From Streptomyces sp. WAC05374 (lineage in GTDB: Bacteria; Actinomycetota; Actinomycetes; Streptomycetales; Streptomycetaceae), in NCBI RefSeq assembly GCF_004353505.1, contig NZ_SMNQ01000012.1, forward strand, positions 1-64,000: a stretch of DNA of 64,000 nucleotides, read 5' to 3'. Made by a program: the position numbers and the translations under genes. The notes beneath the pieces were generated by a model. That model was not told the DNA's origin. It did not search any database and saw only the letters and a program-made list of their open reading frames with translations. Positions 35,629 to 44,390 of the stretch are shown here, one piece after another. How positions within the stretch are numbered: position 1 is the first letter of the stretch; each line of letters starts with the position of its first letter.

Positions 35629-37242
35629 TCATACCGCGCTCGGCGCGCCCCCGTACGTCTCGCGCAGCTCGACCTTGCGCACCTTGCCGCTGACCGTCAT
35701 CGGGAAGGCGTCGAGGATCTCCACCCGGCGCGGGACCTTGTAGTGCGCCAGCCGTTCCCGGCAGTACGCGGTGATCTCGTCCAGGGTCGGCGGGTCCGCC
35801 GGGTCGCGCGGGATCACGCAGGCGAGGATCTCCTCGCCGTACCGCTCGTCGGGGACCCCGACCACCTGGACGTCGGCGATCTTGGGATGGGCGTACAGGA
35901 ACTCCTCGATCTCCCGCGGGTAGACGTTCTCGCCGCCCCGGATGATCATGTCCTTGATGCGGCCGGTGATCCGGACGTACCCGTCCTCGCGCATCACGGC
36001 GAGGTCGCCCGTGTGCATCCAGCGGCCCGGGTCGATCGCCTCGGCGGTCTTCTCCGGCTCGTCCCAGTAGCCGAGCATCACGCCGTAGCCGCGGGTGCAC
36101 AGCTCGCCCGCCTCGCCGCGCGGCAGGGTCACGCCGGTCACCGGATCGACGACCTTGATCTCGACGTGCGGCATCACCCGTCCCACGGTGCCCGTGCGGC
36201 GCTCGAGGTCGTCGTCGCGCCGGGTCTGGGTGGAGACCGGGGAGGTCTCCGTCATGCCGTAGCAGATCGACACCTCCGCCATGTGCATCTCGGCCACGAC
36301 CCGTTTCATCACCTCCTCCGGGCAGGGCGAGCCGGCCATGATCCCGGTGCGCAGGGAGGAGAGGTCGTACGAGGCGAAGTCCGGCAGGTTCAGCTCGGCG
36401 ATGAACATCGTCGGTACGCCGTACAGCGAGGTGCACCGCTCCCGCTGGACGGCGCCCAGGGTGGCGGCGGGCTCGAAGGAGGCGGCCGGGATCACCACGC
36501 AGGCGCCGTGCGAGGTGGCCGCGAGATTGCCCATCACCATCCCGAAGCAGTGGTAGAAGGGCACGGGCAGGCAGATCCGGTCCCGCTCGGTGTAGCCGAG
36601 CGTCTCCCCCACGGAGTAACCGTTGTTGAGGATGTTGTGGTGGGTGAGGGTGGCACCCTTGGGGAAGCCCGTGGTCCCGGAGGTGTACTGGATGTTGACG
36701 GGGTCGTCGCACGACAACTCCGCCTCCCGGGCGGCCAGTTCACCGTCCGGTACGGTCCCGGCCAGCAGCTCCTCCCACGAGGGGTCGGCGATGTAGTGCA
36801 CCGCCCGCAGCCCCGGGCAGCCGGCGCGCACCTGCTCCACCAAGGCGCGGTAGTCGCTCGTCCGGTGGGCGAGGGACGCGATCAGGAGCGAGACCCCCGC
36901 CTGGTTGAGCACGTACGACAGCTCGTGCGCCCGGTAGGCCGGGTTGATGTTCACCATGATCGCGCCGATCCGGGCCGTGGCGTACTGGGTGAGCACCCAC
37001 TCGGGGCAGTTCACCGCCCAGATCCCGACCCGGTCGCCCTTGGCGACCCCCGCCGCCATCAGCCCGCGCGCCAGCTCCTCCACGGCGGCGCCGAACTCCG
37101 CGTACGTCCAGCGGCGGCCGGACGGCACGTCGACCAGCGCCTCCCGGTCCGGGTGGCGGGCCACGGTCCGCGCCAGGTCGGCGCCGATGGTGTCGCCGAG
37201 CAGCGCGGTGCCGCCCACTCCGTGCGCGTAGGACAGGCTCAT
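35629..37242 (-). CDS. Fatty-acyl-CoA synthetase (AMP-binding, FadD type)
   Basis: 537 residues from the ATG at 37242. ANL-superfamily ligase that activates a carboxylic acid as acyl-AMP and transfers it to CoA. The P-loop-like YTSGTTGFPKGATLTHHN is near residue 185. A5 motif YGMTETSP, A7 TGDLAVMREDGY, A8 GRIKDMIIRGGENVYPREIE and the final catalytic Lys in MTVSGKVRKVEL are all intact. Acyl chain length cannot be read. It overlaps the upstream synthetase gene by ATGA, so the two are translated together. The pair is divergent from a GAF-LuxR regulator. Confidence 0.9.
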   Translation of the reverse strand: MSLSYAHGVGGTALLGDTIGADLARTVARHPDREALVDVPSGRRWTYAEFGAAVEELARGLMAAGVAKGDRVGIWAVNCPEWVLTQYATARIGAIMVNINPAYRAHELSYVLNQAGVSLLIASLAHRTSDYRALVEQVRAGCPGLRAVHYIADPSWEELLAGTVPDGELAAREAELSCDDPVNIQYTSGTTGFPKGATLTHHNILNNGYSVGETLGYTERDRICLPVPFYHCFGMVMGNLAATSHGACVVIPAASFEPAATLGAVQRERCTSLYGVPTMFIAELNLPDFASYDLSSLRTGIMAGSPCPEEVMKRVVAEMHMAEVSICYGMTETSPVSTQTRRDDDLERRTGTVGRVMPHVEIKVVDPVTGVTLPRGEAGELCTRGYGVMLGYWDEPEKTAEAIDPGRWMHTGDLAVMREDGYVRITGRIKDMIIRGGENVYPREIEEFLYAHPKIADVQVVGVPDERYGEEILACVIPRDPADPPTLDEITAYCRERLAHYKVPRRVEILDAFPMTVSGKVRKVELRETYGGAPSAV

Positions 37243-38915
37243 ACGAGGTCCCCCTCCGCGTACTCGGCGGCCGACCCCGCCGCCGTGCGCTCGCGCAGCT
37301 CCACCCGGCGGATCTTCCCCGACACGGTCTTGGGCAGCTCGGCGAACTCGATGAGCCGGACGCGCTTGTACGGGGCGAGGACCGCCCGCGAGTGCGCGAA
37401 CAGGGCCTTCGCCGTCTCGGGGCCCGGGTCCCAGCCGTCGGCGAGGACGACGTACGCCTTGGGGACCGCGAGGCGGACCGGGTCGGGCGCCGGGACGACC
37501 GCCGCCTCCGCCACCGCCTCGTGCTCCAGCAGCGCGCTCTCCAGCTCGAACGGTGAGATCTTGTAGTCGGACGCCTTGAAGACGTCGTCGCTCCGGCCCA
37601 CGTACGTCACGTACCCGTCGGCGTCGCGCGCGCCGATGTCCCCGGTGCGGTAGTAGCCGCCGGCCATCGCCTCGGCCGTACGCTCCGGGTCGCCGTGGTA
37701 GCCGGTCATCACGCCCACCGGCCCGGTCGACAGGTCGACGGCGATCTCGCCCTCCGCCGCGCCCGGCTTCCCCGTCACCGGGTCGAGCAGTTCGATGCGG
37801 AAGCCGGGGCTCGGCCGCCCCATCGAGCCGGCCTTCAGCAACTGCCCGGGGCTGTTGGAGACCTGGACGGCCGTCTCGGTCTGCCCGAAGCCGTCCCGGA
37901 CGGTGACACCCCACTCGCGCCGTACGGTCTCGATGACCTCGGGGTTCAGCGGCTCGCCGGCGGCGACGACCTCCCGGGGCGGGGTGCGCAGCGCGGACAG
38001 GTCCGCCTGGATGAGCATCCGCCACACGGTCGGCGGGGCACAGAAGCTGGTGACGCCGTGCCGGTCCATCTCGGCCATCAGGCGGGCGGCGTCGAAGCGC
38101 GTGTAGTTGTGGATGAACACGGTCGCCTCGGCGTTCCAGGGCGCGAAGAGGTTGGACCAGGCGTGCTTGGCCCACCCGGGCGACGAGATGTTCAGATGGA
38201 CGTCGCCCGGCCGGAGCCCGATCCAGTACATGGTCGCCAAGTGACCGATGGGGTACGAGGTGTGGGTGTGCTCGACGAGCTTGGGGCGGGCGGTGGTGCC
38301 GGAGGTGAAGTACAGCATGAGGGGGTCGTCGGCGCGGGTCTCGCCGTTCGGCACGAAGGGCGTACAGGCCCCGTAGGCGTCCTCGTACGCGATCCAGTGC
38401 GGGACGCGCGCGCCGACGGCGATCGGGGTGTAGTTCCCCGGCACGTCCGCGAACTTGCCGGTGTCCTCGGAGCGCACGATCACGTGCCGTGCGCGGCCGC
38501 GCTCGACGCGGTCGGCGAGGTCGGCGGGGCCGAGCAGCGGCGTCGCGGGGATGACGACGGCGCGCAGCTTCATCGCCGCGAGGGCGGTCTCCCACAGCTC
38601 GACCTGGTTGCCCAGCATGACCACGATGCGGTCCCCGGGCCGTACGCCCAGGCCGCGCAGCCAGTTGGCGACCCGGTCGGAGCGGGTGCGCATCTCGGCG
38701 AAGCTGACGCGCGCCTCGGTGCCGTCCTCCTCGACGATGTGGAGGGCGGTCGCGTCATTGCCCTCGGCGATGACGTCGAACCAGTCAAGGGCCCAGTTGA
38801 AACGGTCCGGCCGGGGCCAGGTGAACCCCTCGTACGCCGCCTCGTAGTCCTCCCGGTGCCGCAGCAGGAAGTCCCGGGCCTCCCGGAACTTCCGTGTCGC
38901 GCCGCTCGCCGCCAT
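37239..38915 (-). CDS. Acyl-CoA synthetase, medium-chain/acetyl-CoA-synthetase-like
   Basis: 558 residues, AMP-forming acid:CoA ligase. Motifs: YFTSGTTARPKLVEHTH (A3), FGQTETAV (A5), GYYRTGDIGARDADGY (A7), GRSDDVFKASDYKISPFELE (A8) and the catalytic Lys in KTVSGKIRRVEL (A10). The TTARPK variant and SPGWAKHAWSNLFAPW segment match the medium-chain (MACS) branch. First gene of a two-gene unit with the FadD-type ligase (ATGA overlap). Transcription starts away from the regulator at 39007, which probably controls it. Substrate unknown. Confidence 0.88.
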   Translation of the reverse strand: MAASGATRKFREARDFLLRHREDYEAAYEGFTWPRPDRFNWALDWFDVIAEGNDATALHIVEEDGTEARVSFAEMRTRSDRVANWLRGLGVRPGDRIVVMLGNQVELWETALAAMKLRAVVIPATPLLGPADLADRVERGRARHVIVRSEDTGKFADVPGNYTPIAVGARVPHWIAYEDAYGACTPFVPNGETRADDPLMLYFTSGTTARPKLVEHTHTSYPIGHLATMYWIGLRPGDVHLNISSPGWAKHAWSNLFAPWNAEATVFIHNYTRFDAARLMAEMDRHGVTSFCAPPTVWRMLIQADLSALRTPPREVVAAGEPLNPEVIETVRREWGVTVRDGFGQTETAVQVSNSPGQLLKAGSMGRPSPGFRIELLDPVTGKPGAAEGEIAVDLSTGPVGVMTGYHGDPERTAEAMAGGYYRTGDIGARDADGYVTYVGRSDDVFKASDYKISPFELESALLEHEAVAEAAVVPAPDPVRLAVPKAYVVLADGWDPGPETAKALFAHSRAVLAPYKRVRLIEFAELPKTVSGKIRRVELRERTAAGSAAEYAEGDLV

Positions 38916-39006
38916 GCGTCCTCCTCGTTGCGGGACCCGTCACCGGCATCGTGTAATCGGTGACCCAGGTCTCACTACCCCCGAACGGGGGTGAAGGAGC
39001 GGTGAC

Positions 39007-39834
39007 GTGCCGGAGCGGGTGGAAGCTGTGGAGATGCGCGGGGCCCTGCTGCGCCTGCGCCGTGACACGGGGCTGCCCATCGCCTTCGGGGGGCTGCTCC
39101 ACGACGGCCGGCGCATGCGGATCGCCGAGGTGCACGGGGCGCTGTCCACGGCGCTGGGCGGGCTCGCGATCGGGGCGGGCAACGGGCTCGGCGGCAAGGC
39201 CATCGCGCTGGCCCGGCCGTGCGCGGTGACCGACTACGCCTCGGCCCGGCACATCAGCCACGAGTACGACGGGCCGGTCGCGGCGGAGGGCCTCCGGTCG
39301 GTGCTGGCCGTGCCGGTGGTCGTGGGCCGGCGGGTGCGCGGGGTGCTGTACGGGGGGCTGCGGGTGCCGTTGCCGCTCGGGGACCGGGTCTTCGACGCGG
39401 CGGTGGCGGCGGCCCGGGACGTGGAGCAGGCCCTGGTGGTGCGGGACGGGGCGGGGCGGCCGGACGCGGCCGGGGACGGCGGAGTGCCGGAGGACCCGGC
39501 GGCGTGGGAGGGCGTCCGGGAGGCGCACGGTGAACTGCGGGCGCTGGCGCCCCGGATCGCCGACCCGGCCCTGCGCGCCGAGCTGCTGGCGGTGTGCGGG
39601 CGCCTGGCGTCTGCCCGGGTGCCGGCGGGAGCGGGGCGGGTGACGCTGACGCCCCGTGAGACGGACGTCCTGGCGGCGGTGGCGTCGGGCGCCACGAACG
39701 CGGAGGTGGCGGGCCGGCTGGGCCTGCGGCCCGAGACGGTGAAGGGCTACCTGCGCTCGGCGATGCGGAAGCTGGGCGCCCACACCCGCGGCCAGGCGGT
39801 GGCGTCGGCCCGCCGGTCGGGGCTGCTGCCGTGA
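39007..39834 (+). CDS. GAF-domain LuxR-type transcriptional regulator
   Basis: 275 residues from a GTG at 39007 with AAGGAG seven bases upstream. Residues 10-145 look like a GAF domain (PIAFGGLLHDGRRMRIAEV, SVLAVPVVVGRRVRGVLYGG). The C-terminal 65 residues are a LuxR/GerE HTH: LTPRETDVLAAVASGATNAE, then VAGRLGLRPETVKGYLRSAM. No phospho-acceptor domain, so it is not a standard response regulator. Divergent from the two acyl-CoA synthetase genes with about 90 bases between, it is a natural regulator for them, perhaps sensing an acyl-CoA or acid through the GAF domain. Confidence 0.85.
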   Translation: MPERVEAVEMRGALLRLRRDTGLPIAFGGLLHDGRRMRIAEVHGALSTALGGLAIGAGNGLGGKAIALARPCAVTDYASARHISHEYDGPVAAEGLRSVLAVPVVVGRRVRGVLYGGLRVPLPLGDRVFDAAVAAARDVEQALVVRDGAGRPDAAGDGGVPEDPAAWEGVREAHGELRALAPRIADPALRAELLAVCGRLASARVPAGAGRVTLTPRETDVLAAVASGATNAEVAGRLGLRPETVKGYLRSAMRKLGAHTRGQAVASARRSGLLP

Positions 39835-39912
39835 CGGTGGGCTCGTGTGCGGCGGCGGGGCTGTTGCCGTGACGGCGGGCTCGATGGACGGGCGGGGCTG
39901 TTGCCGTGACGG
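39819..39912 (+). repeat. Tandem duplication of the regulator's 3' end
   Basis: GGGGCTGYTGCCGTGACGG occurs at 39819-39837, 39857-39875 and 39894-39912, about 37-38 bases apart. The first copy holds the stop codon of the GAF-LuxR gene; the others are intergenic copies. It looks like local slippage or duplication before the LysE gene. Confidence 0.65.
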
Positions 39913-39945
39913 CCGGGTGCCGGGGGGCGGGGCGCGCATAGGGCC

Positions 39946-40593
39946 ATGGTGTCCACAGACCGTGTGCTGGCCTTCGCGGCCATGTCGATGCTCGTGATCG
40001 TGATCCCGGGCCCGAGCGTGCTGTTCGTGATCGGCCGCGCCCTGGCGCACGGCCGGCGTACGGCGATCGCGACGGTGCTCGGCAATGTGCTGGGCTCGTA
40101 CGTCCTGGTGGTGGCCGTCGCCCTGGGGATCGGCGCGGCGGTGGAGCGGTCGGCGGCCGTGTTCATGGCGGTGAAGCTGGCGGGCGCGGCGTACCTGGTG
40201 TTCCTCGGGGTGCAGGCGTTCCGGCACCGCAAGGAGATGAGGGCCGCCCTGATGGACGCGCCGGAGCCGGCCGCGTCGCGGGCTGACCTGCGCACGGTGG
40301 TGGACGGCGTGGTCGTGGGGGTCACCAACCCGAAGGGCATCGTCTTCTTCGCGGCGGTGCTGCCCCAGTTCGTGGACCACGCGGCGGGGCAGGTGGCGCT
40401 CCAGATGCTGTTGCTGGGCCTGGTGCCCATCTGCATCGGCCTGGTCACCGACACCCTGTGGGGACTGGGCGCGGCGGCGGCCCGCGGCTGGTTCGCCCGT
40501 TCGGACCGCCGGCTGTCGATGGTGGGCGGTGCGGGCGGCTTCGCGATGATCGGCCTGGGCGTGACGGTGGCGGCGACGGGCCGCGCGGACTAG
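39946..40593 (+). CDS. LysE/RhtB-family amino-acid exporter
   Basis: 215 residues with about six membrane segments. The N-terminal AMSMLVIVIPGPSVLFVIGR is the hallmark PGP motif region of LysE/RhtB exporters, followed by GRRTAIATVLGNVLGSYV. AYLVFLGVQAFRHR and TNPKGIVFFAAVLPQFV are also typical. Exports an amino acid or homoserine-lactone-like molecule, driven by the proton gradient; substrate unknown. The stop overlaps that of the convergent AlkZ-type gene at 40590-40593. Confidence 0.88.
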   Translation: MVSTDRVLAFAAMSMLVIVIPGPSVLFVIGRALAHGRRTAIATVLGNVLGSYVLVVAVALGIGAAVERSAAVFMAVKLAGAAYLVFLGVQAFRHRKEMRAALMDAPEPAASRADLRTVVDGVVVGVTNPKGIVFFAAVLPQFVDHAAGQVALQMLLLGLVPICIGLVTDTLWGLGAAAARGWFARSDRRLSMVGGAGGFAMIGLGVTVAATGRAD

Positions 40594-41720
40594 AACGTGC
40601 CGAACCGTACGTCGTACGTCGTCCCCGGGGCCATCACCGCCATGGTCCGTGCGGCCTCCTCCGCCACGGCGGCGCGCTGCTCGCGGGTGAGCGTCCCGAA
40701 CGGCTGAACCGTCACCGTGCCACCTGTCGCCGTGCCCCGTCTCGCCGTGCCCCCTGCCGCCGTCTCCTCCGGCCGCCACGTCCCGGCGAGGAAGCCGTCG
40801 ACGAGGAAGGTGCGGTAGGCCTGGTTCCCCTTCCAGGTGCGGTCCTTGTACTCCTTGGGGACGACGCGGGTGCGGTCGGCGTGCGAGAGCAGCAGGTTGT
40901 CGAACTCAGGCAGGAAGCGGGGCGGTGCCGGGGTGTCCGGGTCGGGGCGGGGCGCGTCGGGCAGGTCGAAGAGCTCCACGCCCTGCTCGTCCCGGAAGGT
41001 CAGCAGGGTCGGGCGCAGCGCCTCGAAGGCGTCGCGCAGCCGGGTCAGGCCCGACCAGGTCTGCATGTCCTTGACGGAGGCGGGGCCGAAGGCGGCGAGG
41101 TAACGCAGGACGGCCGCCTGCGGGGTCACCGGCTCGGCGGATCTCCCGAGCCAGGTCTCGGCGGTGGTGAGGGCCACCTGGCCGCCGCGCCCCCACAGGC
41201 CGCGCGGCGTGACCTGGACGAGCGGCAGCAGGCAGCGGGCGGCGACGGTCAGGGCGAGCGGGTCGGCGTCGGGCCACTCCTTCAGCAGCGCCTCGCGGAT
41301 CTCCTTGGGCGTACGGGGCCGCTCCTCGACCAGGTCGCGGCTGAGCGCCGTGAGCCGTTCCAGGTCCACCCCGACGAGCCCCTTGCGGAAGAGGGTGACC
41401 TCCCGGTCGCGGGCGGCCTGGACGAGGGGGCGCAGCGCGAGGACGTCGTCGGCGGTGTGGGTGTGGATGGTGGACCGCATGGTGACGATCCGGGCCACCT
41501 CCCGGGCCTCCATCAGCGCGGACAGTTCCTCGGGGCGGAATCCGTCGAGGCGGGCGGCGAGGGCGTAATAGGGCGGCTTGGTGTTCTGCGCCTGGAGTCC
41601 GACGAGGTGGGCGACGGCGTGTTTCGCCGGCATGGGGGTACGACGCAGCAGGAGCTGCCGTGCCAGGGTGGCACGGTTGAGGGCGCGGGTGGAGAGCACG
41701 GGCTTCTTCTCGGAGTCCAT
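40590..41720 (-). CDS. Winged-helix AlkZ/YcaQ-type DNA glycosylase-like protein (HTH_42)
   Basis: 376 residues from the ATG at 41720. The HTH_42 family includes AlkZ of azinomycin resistance and YcaQ, which unhook DNA crosslinks and alkylated bases. The catalytic Gln-x-Gln motif is present as QAQ in HLVGLQAQNTKPPYYALAA (near residue 43). Winged-helix repeats follow, and the C-terminal LPEFDNLLLSHADRTRV block is conserved in the family. TAGCGT lies seven bases before the ATG with no ribosome site, suggesting a leaderless transcript. It is convergent and overlapping with LysE. Whether it protects against a specific genotoxin or is a housekeeping repair protein cannot be told. Confidence 0.75.
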   Translation of the reverse strand: MDSEKKPVLSTRALNRATLARQLLLRRTPMPAKHAVAHLVGLQAQNTKPPYYALAARLDGFRPEELSALMEAREVARIVTMRSTIHTHTADDVLALRPLVQAARDREVTLFRKGLVGVDLERLTALSRDLVEERPRTPKEIREALLKEWPDADPLALTVAARCLLPLVQVTPRGLWGRGGQVALTTAETWLGRSAEPVTPQAAVLRYLAAFGPASVKDMQTWSGLTRLRDAFEALRPTLLTFRDEQGVELFDLPDAPRPDPDTPAPPRFLPEFDNLLLSHADRTRVVPKEYKDRTWKGNQAYRTFLVDGFLAGTWRPEETAAGGTARRGTATGGTVTVQPFGTLTREQRAAVAEEAARTMAVMAPGTTYDVRFGTF

Positions 41721-41832
41721 GCCGCGCACGCTACGCTCCCTCGCGGACAACTGCTGTCCGCAATAGGGCGCCGGTCCTGCCGTGCCAGGGCGAACCGGCG
41801 CGTATATGGTGCGACCGGGAGGTGAGCCCCAC

Positions 41833-42975
41833 ATGACCCTGCCCTCGAAGAAGCCGAACTGGCGACGGCGCTCCCCGGCCCCCGCGCCGGTCGCCGAGCG
41901 CGTCTCCGCCGCGTCCGCCTCCCCCTCCTCCTCCGGCTCCTCGTCCCCCGACCGGGGCAGCGTCGTCCAGGCGTCCCTCTACCGGGACGGCCACAAGGTG
42001 TCCTCGCCCGGCACGCTGGCCGAGACCCTCCGGCAACTGCGCGAGGAGCCGGACGGCATGGCCTGGATAGGGCTCCACCGCCCGTCGGAGGCGGAACTGC
42101 TCTCCCTGGCGGCCGAGTTCGACCTCCACGAACTGGCCGTCGAGGACGCCATGGAGGCGCACCAGCGCCCGAAGCTGGAACGGTACGGCGACACGCTCTT
42201 CGTCGTGCTGCGCGCCGCGCGTTACCTCGACGCGCAGGAGGAGGTCGACTTCGGCGAGCTGCACATCTTCCTGGGCACGGACTTCCTCATCACGGTCCGC
42301 CACGGCGCCGCCCCGGACCTCTCGGCGGTGCGCCGCCGCATGGAGGAGACCCCGGAGCTGCTGGCCCTGGGCCCGGAGGCGGTGCTGTACGCCATCCTCG
42401 ACGCCGTCGTCGACGGCTACGCCCCGGTGGTGGCGGGCGTCCAGAACGACATCGACGAGATCGAGACGGAGGTCTTCCGGGGCGACCCGGAGGTGTCCCG
42501 CCGCATCTACGAACTCTCCCGCGAGATGGTCGAGTTCCAGCGCGCCACCCGTCCCATGGTCGGCATGCTCCACAGCCTGATGGCGGGCTTCGCCAAGTAC
42601 GGCACGGACGAGGAGCTCCAGCGCCACCTGCGCGACGTCGCCGACCACGTCACCCACACCAGCGAACGCGTGGACGGCTTCCGCCAGGCCCTCACCGAGA
42701 TCCTCACGGTCAACGCCACCCTGGTCACCCAGCAGCAGAACGCGGAGATGCGGGCACTGGCGGAGGCGGGCTTCGAACAGAACGAGGAGATCAAGAAGAT
42801 CTCGTCGTGGGCGGCCATCCTCTTCGCCCCGACGCTGGTCGGCACCATCTACGGCATGAACTTCGACCACATGCCGGAACTGCACTGGGTGTACGGCTAC
42901 CCCTTCGCGATCCTGCTGATGGCAGTGGTGTGTTCGAGCCTGTACGTGGTCTTCAAGAAGCGGGACTGGCTATAG
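41833..42975 (+). CDS. corA: CorA-family magnesium/cobalt transporter
   Basis: 380 residues from the ATG at 41833 (GGGAGG nine bases upstream). The C-terminal signature TIYGMNFDHMPEL contains the obligatory Gly-Met-Asn selectivity motif after the first membrane helix, and the second helix and basic end (FKKRDWL) are present. The N-terminal 60 residues are Ser/Pro-rich and variable. The cytoplasmic alpha/beta domain and long helix are intact. Forms a pentameric divalent cation channel in the membrane. It is divergent from the AlkZ-type gene. Confidence 0.92.
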   Translation: MTLPSKKPNWRRRSPAPAPVAERVSAASASPSSSGSSSPDRGSVVQASLYRDGHKVSSPGTLAETLRQLREEPDGMAWIGLHRPSEAELLSLAAEFDLHELAVEDAMEAHQRPKLERYGDTLFVVLRAARYLDAQEEVDFGELHIFLGTDFLITVRHGAAPDLSAVRRRMEETPELLALGPEAVLYAILDAVVDGYAPVVAGVQNDIDEIETEVFRGDPEVSRRIYELSREMVEFQRATRPMVGMLHSLMAGFAKYGTDEELQRHLRDVADHVTHTSERVDGFRQALTEILTVNATLVTQQQNAEMRALAEAGFEQNEEIKKISSWAAILFAPTLVGTIYGMNFDHMPELHWVYGYPFAILLMAVVCSSLYVVFKKRDWL

Positions 42976-43104
42976 GCGTCGGGGCCGCTGCGACGACCTC
43001 AATTCGCATCCGCGAACTCTGCCGAATGGCCGTTCTCGAGTCCAGCGAGCGACCGGGTCGCCGTCGACGGGCCGTCGAGCGGGGCCAAGCCACGGACCAT
43101 GTCG

Positions 43105-43758
43105 TTACCACCGCGCCAGGGAACGCTGCCTGGTCACATACCCCCAGATCCCCAATCCGATCCCGACCAGTGTGAGCACGGCTCCGGACGCCCCCAGTGC
43201 CGACGGCACCAGCGGCACGACCCGTTCGGCTCGGACACGGCCGCGCACGTCGGAGGCCGCGACGCTGCCCGACTGCTCTTCGAGGAAGTACCGCGAGTCA
43301 TTCGCGTTGGGCCGGTTGTCGCCAAGAAGGAACAGCCGCCCGTCCGGCACGGTCACCTCGTACGGTGCGCCCGTGGTGCCGAACTTGTCGCGCATCACGT
43401 ACGGCTCGTCGATCTCCTTGCCGTTCACCGCGACCCGCGTACCGTCGGTGGACTCCACGCGGTCTCCGCCCAGGCCGATCACGCGCTGCAGGGCCGGTGC
43501 GTCCCCGTAGCGGTCCGGCACAGTGACGAGAACGACATCACCCCGGCGTATGTCACCTTCGTCGACCCGCTCTATGGCGAGCCGCTCGCCCGGACGATAG
43601 GTGGGCCGCATCGCGTCGCCTGCGACGGTGATCCGTTCCCGGCCCAGGTCACCGGTGGCTCCGATTCGTCCCACGGCTCCCAGCGACAGCGCCAACCCCA
43701 GCGGGACCAGGACCCAGGCGGCGATTCTGAGTCCGCGGCCCGCACGTTGCGACTGCAC
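43105..43758 (-). CDS. Signal peptidase I homologue lacking both catalytic residues
   Basis: 217 residues from a GTG at 43758 (GGGAGG seven bases upstream; a TTG at 43788 is the alternative). N-terminal and C-terminal membrane segments bracket an S26-type domain. Box B reads GDAMRPTYRPGERL where active enzymes have GDSM, so the nucleophile Ser is Ala (codon GCG). Box D reads LQRVIGLGGDRVE where K-R-V-I-G is expected, so the general-base Lys is Gln. Box E, GDNRPNANDSR, is intact. The protein should fold but not cleave. It lies 26 bases after the SUKH immunity gene of the RHS toxin, suggesting a role in binding or handling of that secreted protein. Confidence 0.85.
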   Translation of the reverse strand: MQSQRAGRGLRIAAWVLVPLGLALSLGAVGRIGATGDLGRERITVAGDAMRPTYRPGERLAIERVDEGDIRRGDVVLVTVPDRYGDAPALQRVIGLGGDRVESTDGTRVAVNGKEIDEPYVMRDKFGTTGAPYEVTVPDGRLFLLGDNRPNANDSRYFLEEQSGSVAASDVRGRVRAERVVPLVPSALGASGAVLTLVGIGLGIWGYVTRQRSLARW

Positions 43759-43784
43759 CAGCACCCCTCCCTGTCCTACCCTGC

Positions 43785-44297
43785 TCAACTGCCGTCGACC
43801 GAGCGGCCCGGCTGGAACGTCGGGTCAAGGCCGTACTCCGCGACACCGAAGGGCTTGAATTCCTTGTCCGCAAGAACCCGGTACAGGAATTCCGACGTCG
43901 ACATGTCATACCTGTGCCACTCGCCGACATCGCCTCGAGCAAGAATCGAAAATTCACCGGGCCGCTCCGCGTCGACAAGCCAGCAGTACTGATCCGCCCA
44001 TTCCGTCGCCGCCCATTCGATGACACCCTTGCCGCCCGGTGAGTAGACCGGGTACGGGTCACCTTCTTCTTCTGCCGCAACAGAAGCCCGCCACTGCGCA
44101 AGAAGGTCGAAAGAGAGGGCGTCCGAACGTGCGAGGAAGAAGACGGACTCACAGAAGACACCCCCGCCGAAAGCCTCGAAGAGTTCCTTGTAGTCCGCCG
44201 GAAGCGGAAGCTGCAGCTCTCGCTCGATCGACTCCCAGTCGACCGTGAGATCCAAAGGCACCCAGTCGGTCAACTCGATCAGACGCCGCACCCACAT
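43785..44297 (-). CDS. SUKH (SMI1/KNR4) family immunity protein
   Basis: 170 residues. The SMI1/KNR4 fold is indicated by the N-terminal LPADYKELFEAFGGGVFCES, the central GVIEWAATEWADQYCWLVDA and the C-terminal GEWHRYDMSTSEFLYRVL. In bacteria such proteins usually neutralise nuclease-type polymorphic toxins and sit just downstream of them. Here it follows the RHS toxin gene after 93 bases, with an 18-bp hairpin between. The ATG at 44297 has AAAGG seven bases upstream. Its GC content is visibly lower than that of neighbours, as with many immunity genes acquired with their toxin tip. Confidence 0.88.
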   Translation of the reverse strand: MWVRRLIELTDWVPLDLTVDWESIERELQLPLPADYKELFEAFGGGVFCESVFFLARSDALSFDLLAQWRASVAAEEEGDPYPVYSPGGKGVIEWAATEWADQYCWLVDAERPGEFSILARGDVGEWHRYDMSTSEFLYRVLADKEFKPFGVAEYGLDPTFQPGRSVDGS

Positions 44298-44319
44298 AAA
44301 GAAACCTTTCTGAAGTGAA

Positions 44320-44360
44320 AGGTGCAGGTGAATACCGAAGAACGGTATTCACCTGCACCT
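44320..44360 (-). terminator. 18-bp perfect hairpin between RHS toxin and immunity gene
   Basis: AGGTGCAGGTGAATACCG (44320-44337) pairs perfectly with CGGTATTCACCTGCACCT (44343-44360) around a 5-base loop. Read on the minus strand it ends in CACCTTTCACTTC. It lies after the toxin stop and before the immunity ribosome site, so it would end most toxin transcripts or act as an mRNA 3' stabiliser. The immunity gene may then need its own promoter. Confidence 0.8.
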
Positions 44361-44390
44361 GCTATCGCTTTGCCGAGCCAGTGAACCTGA

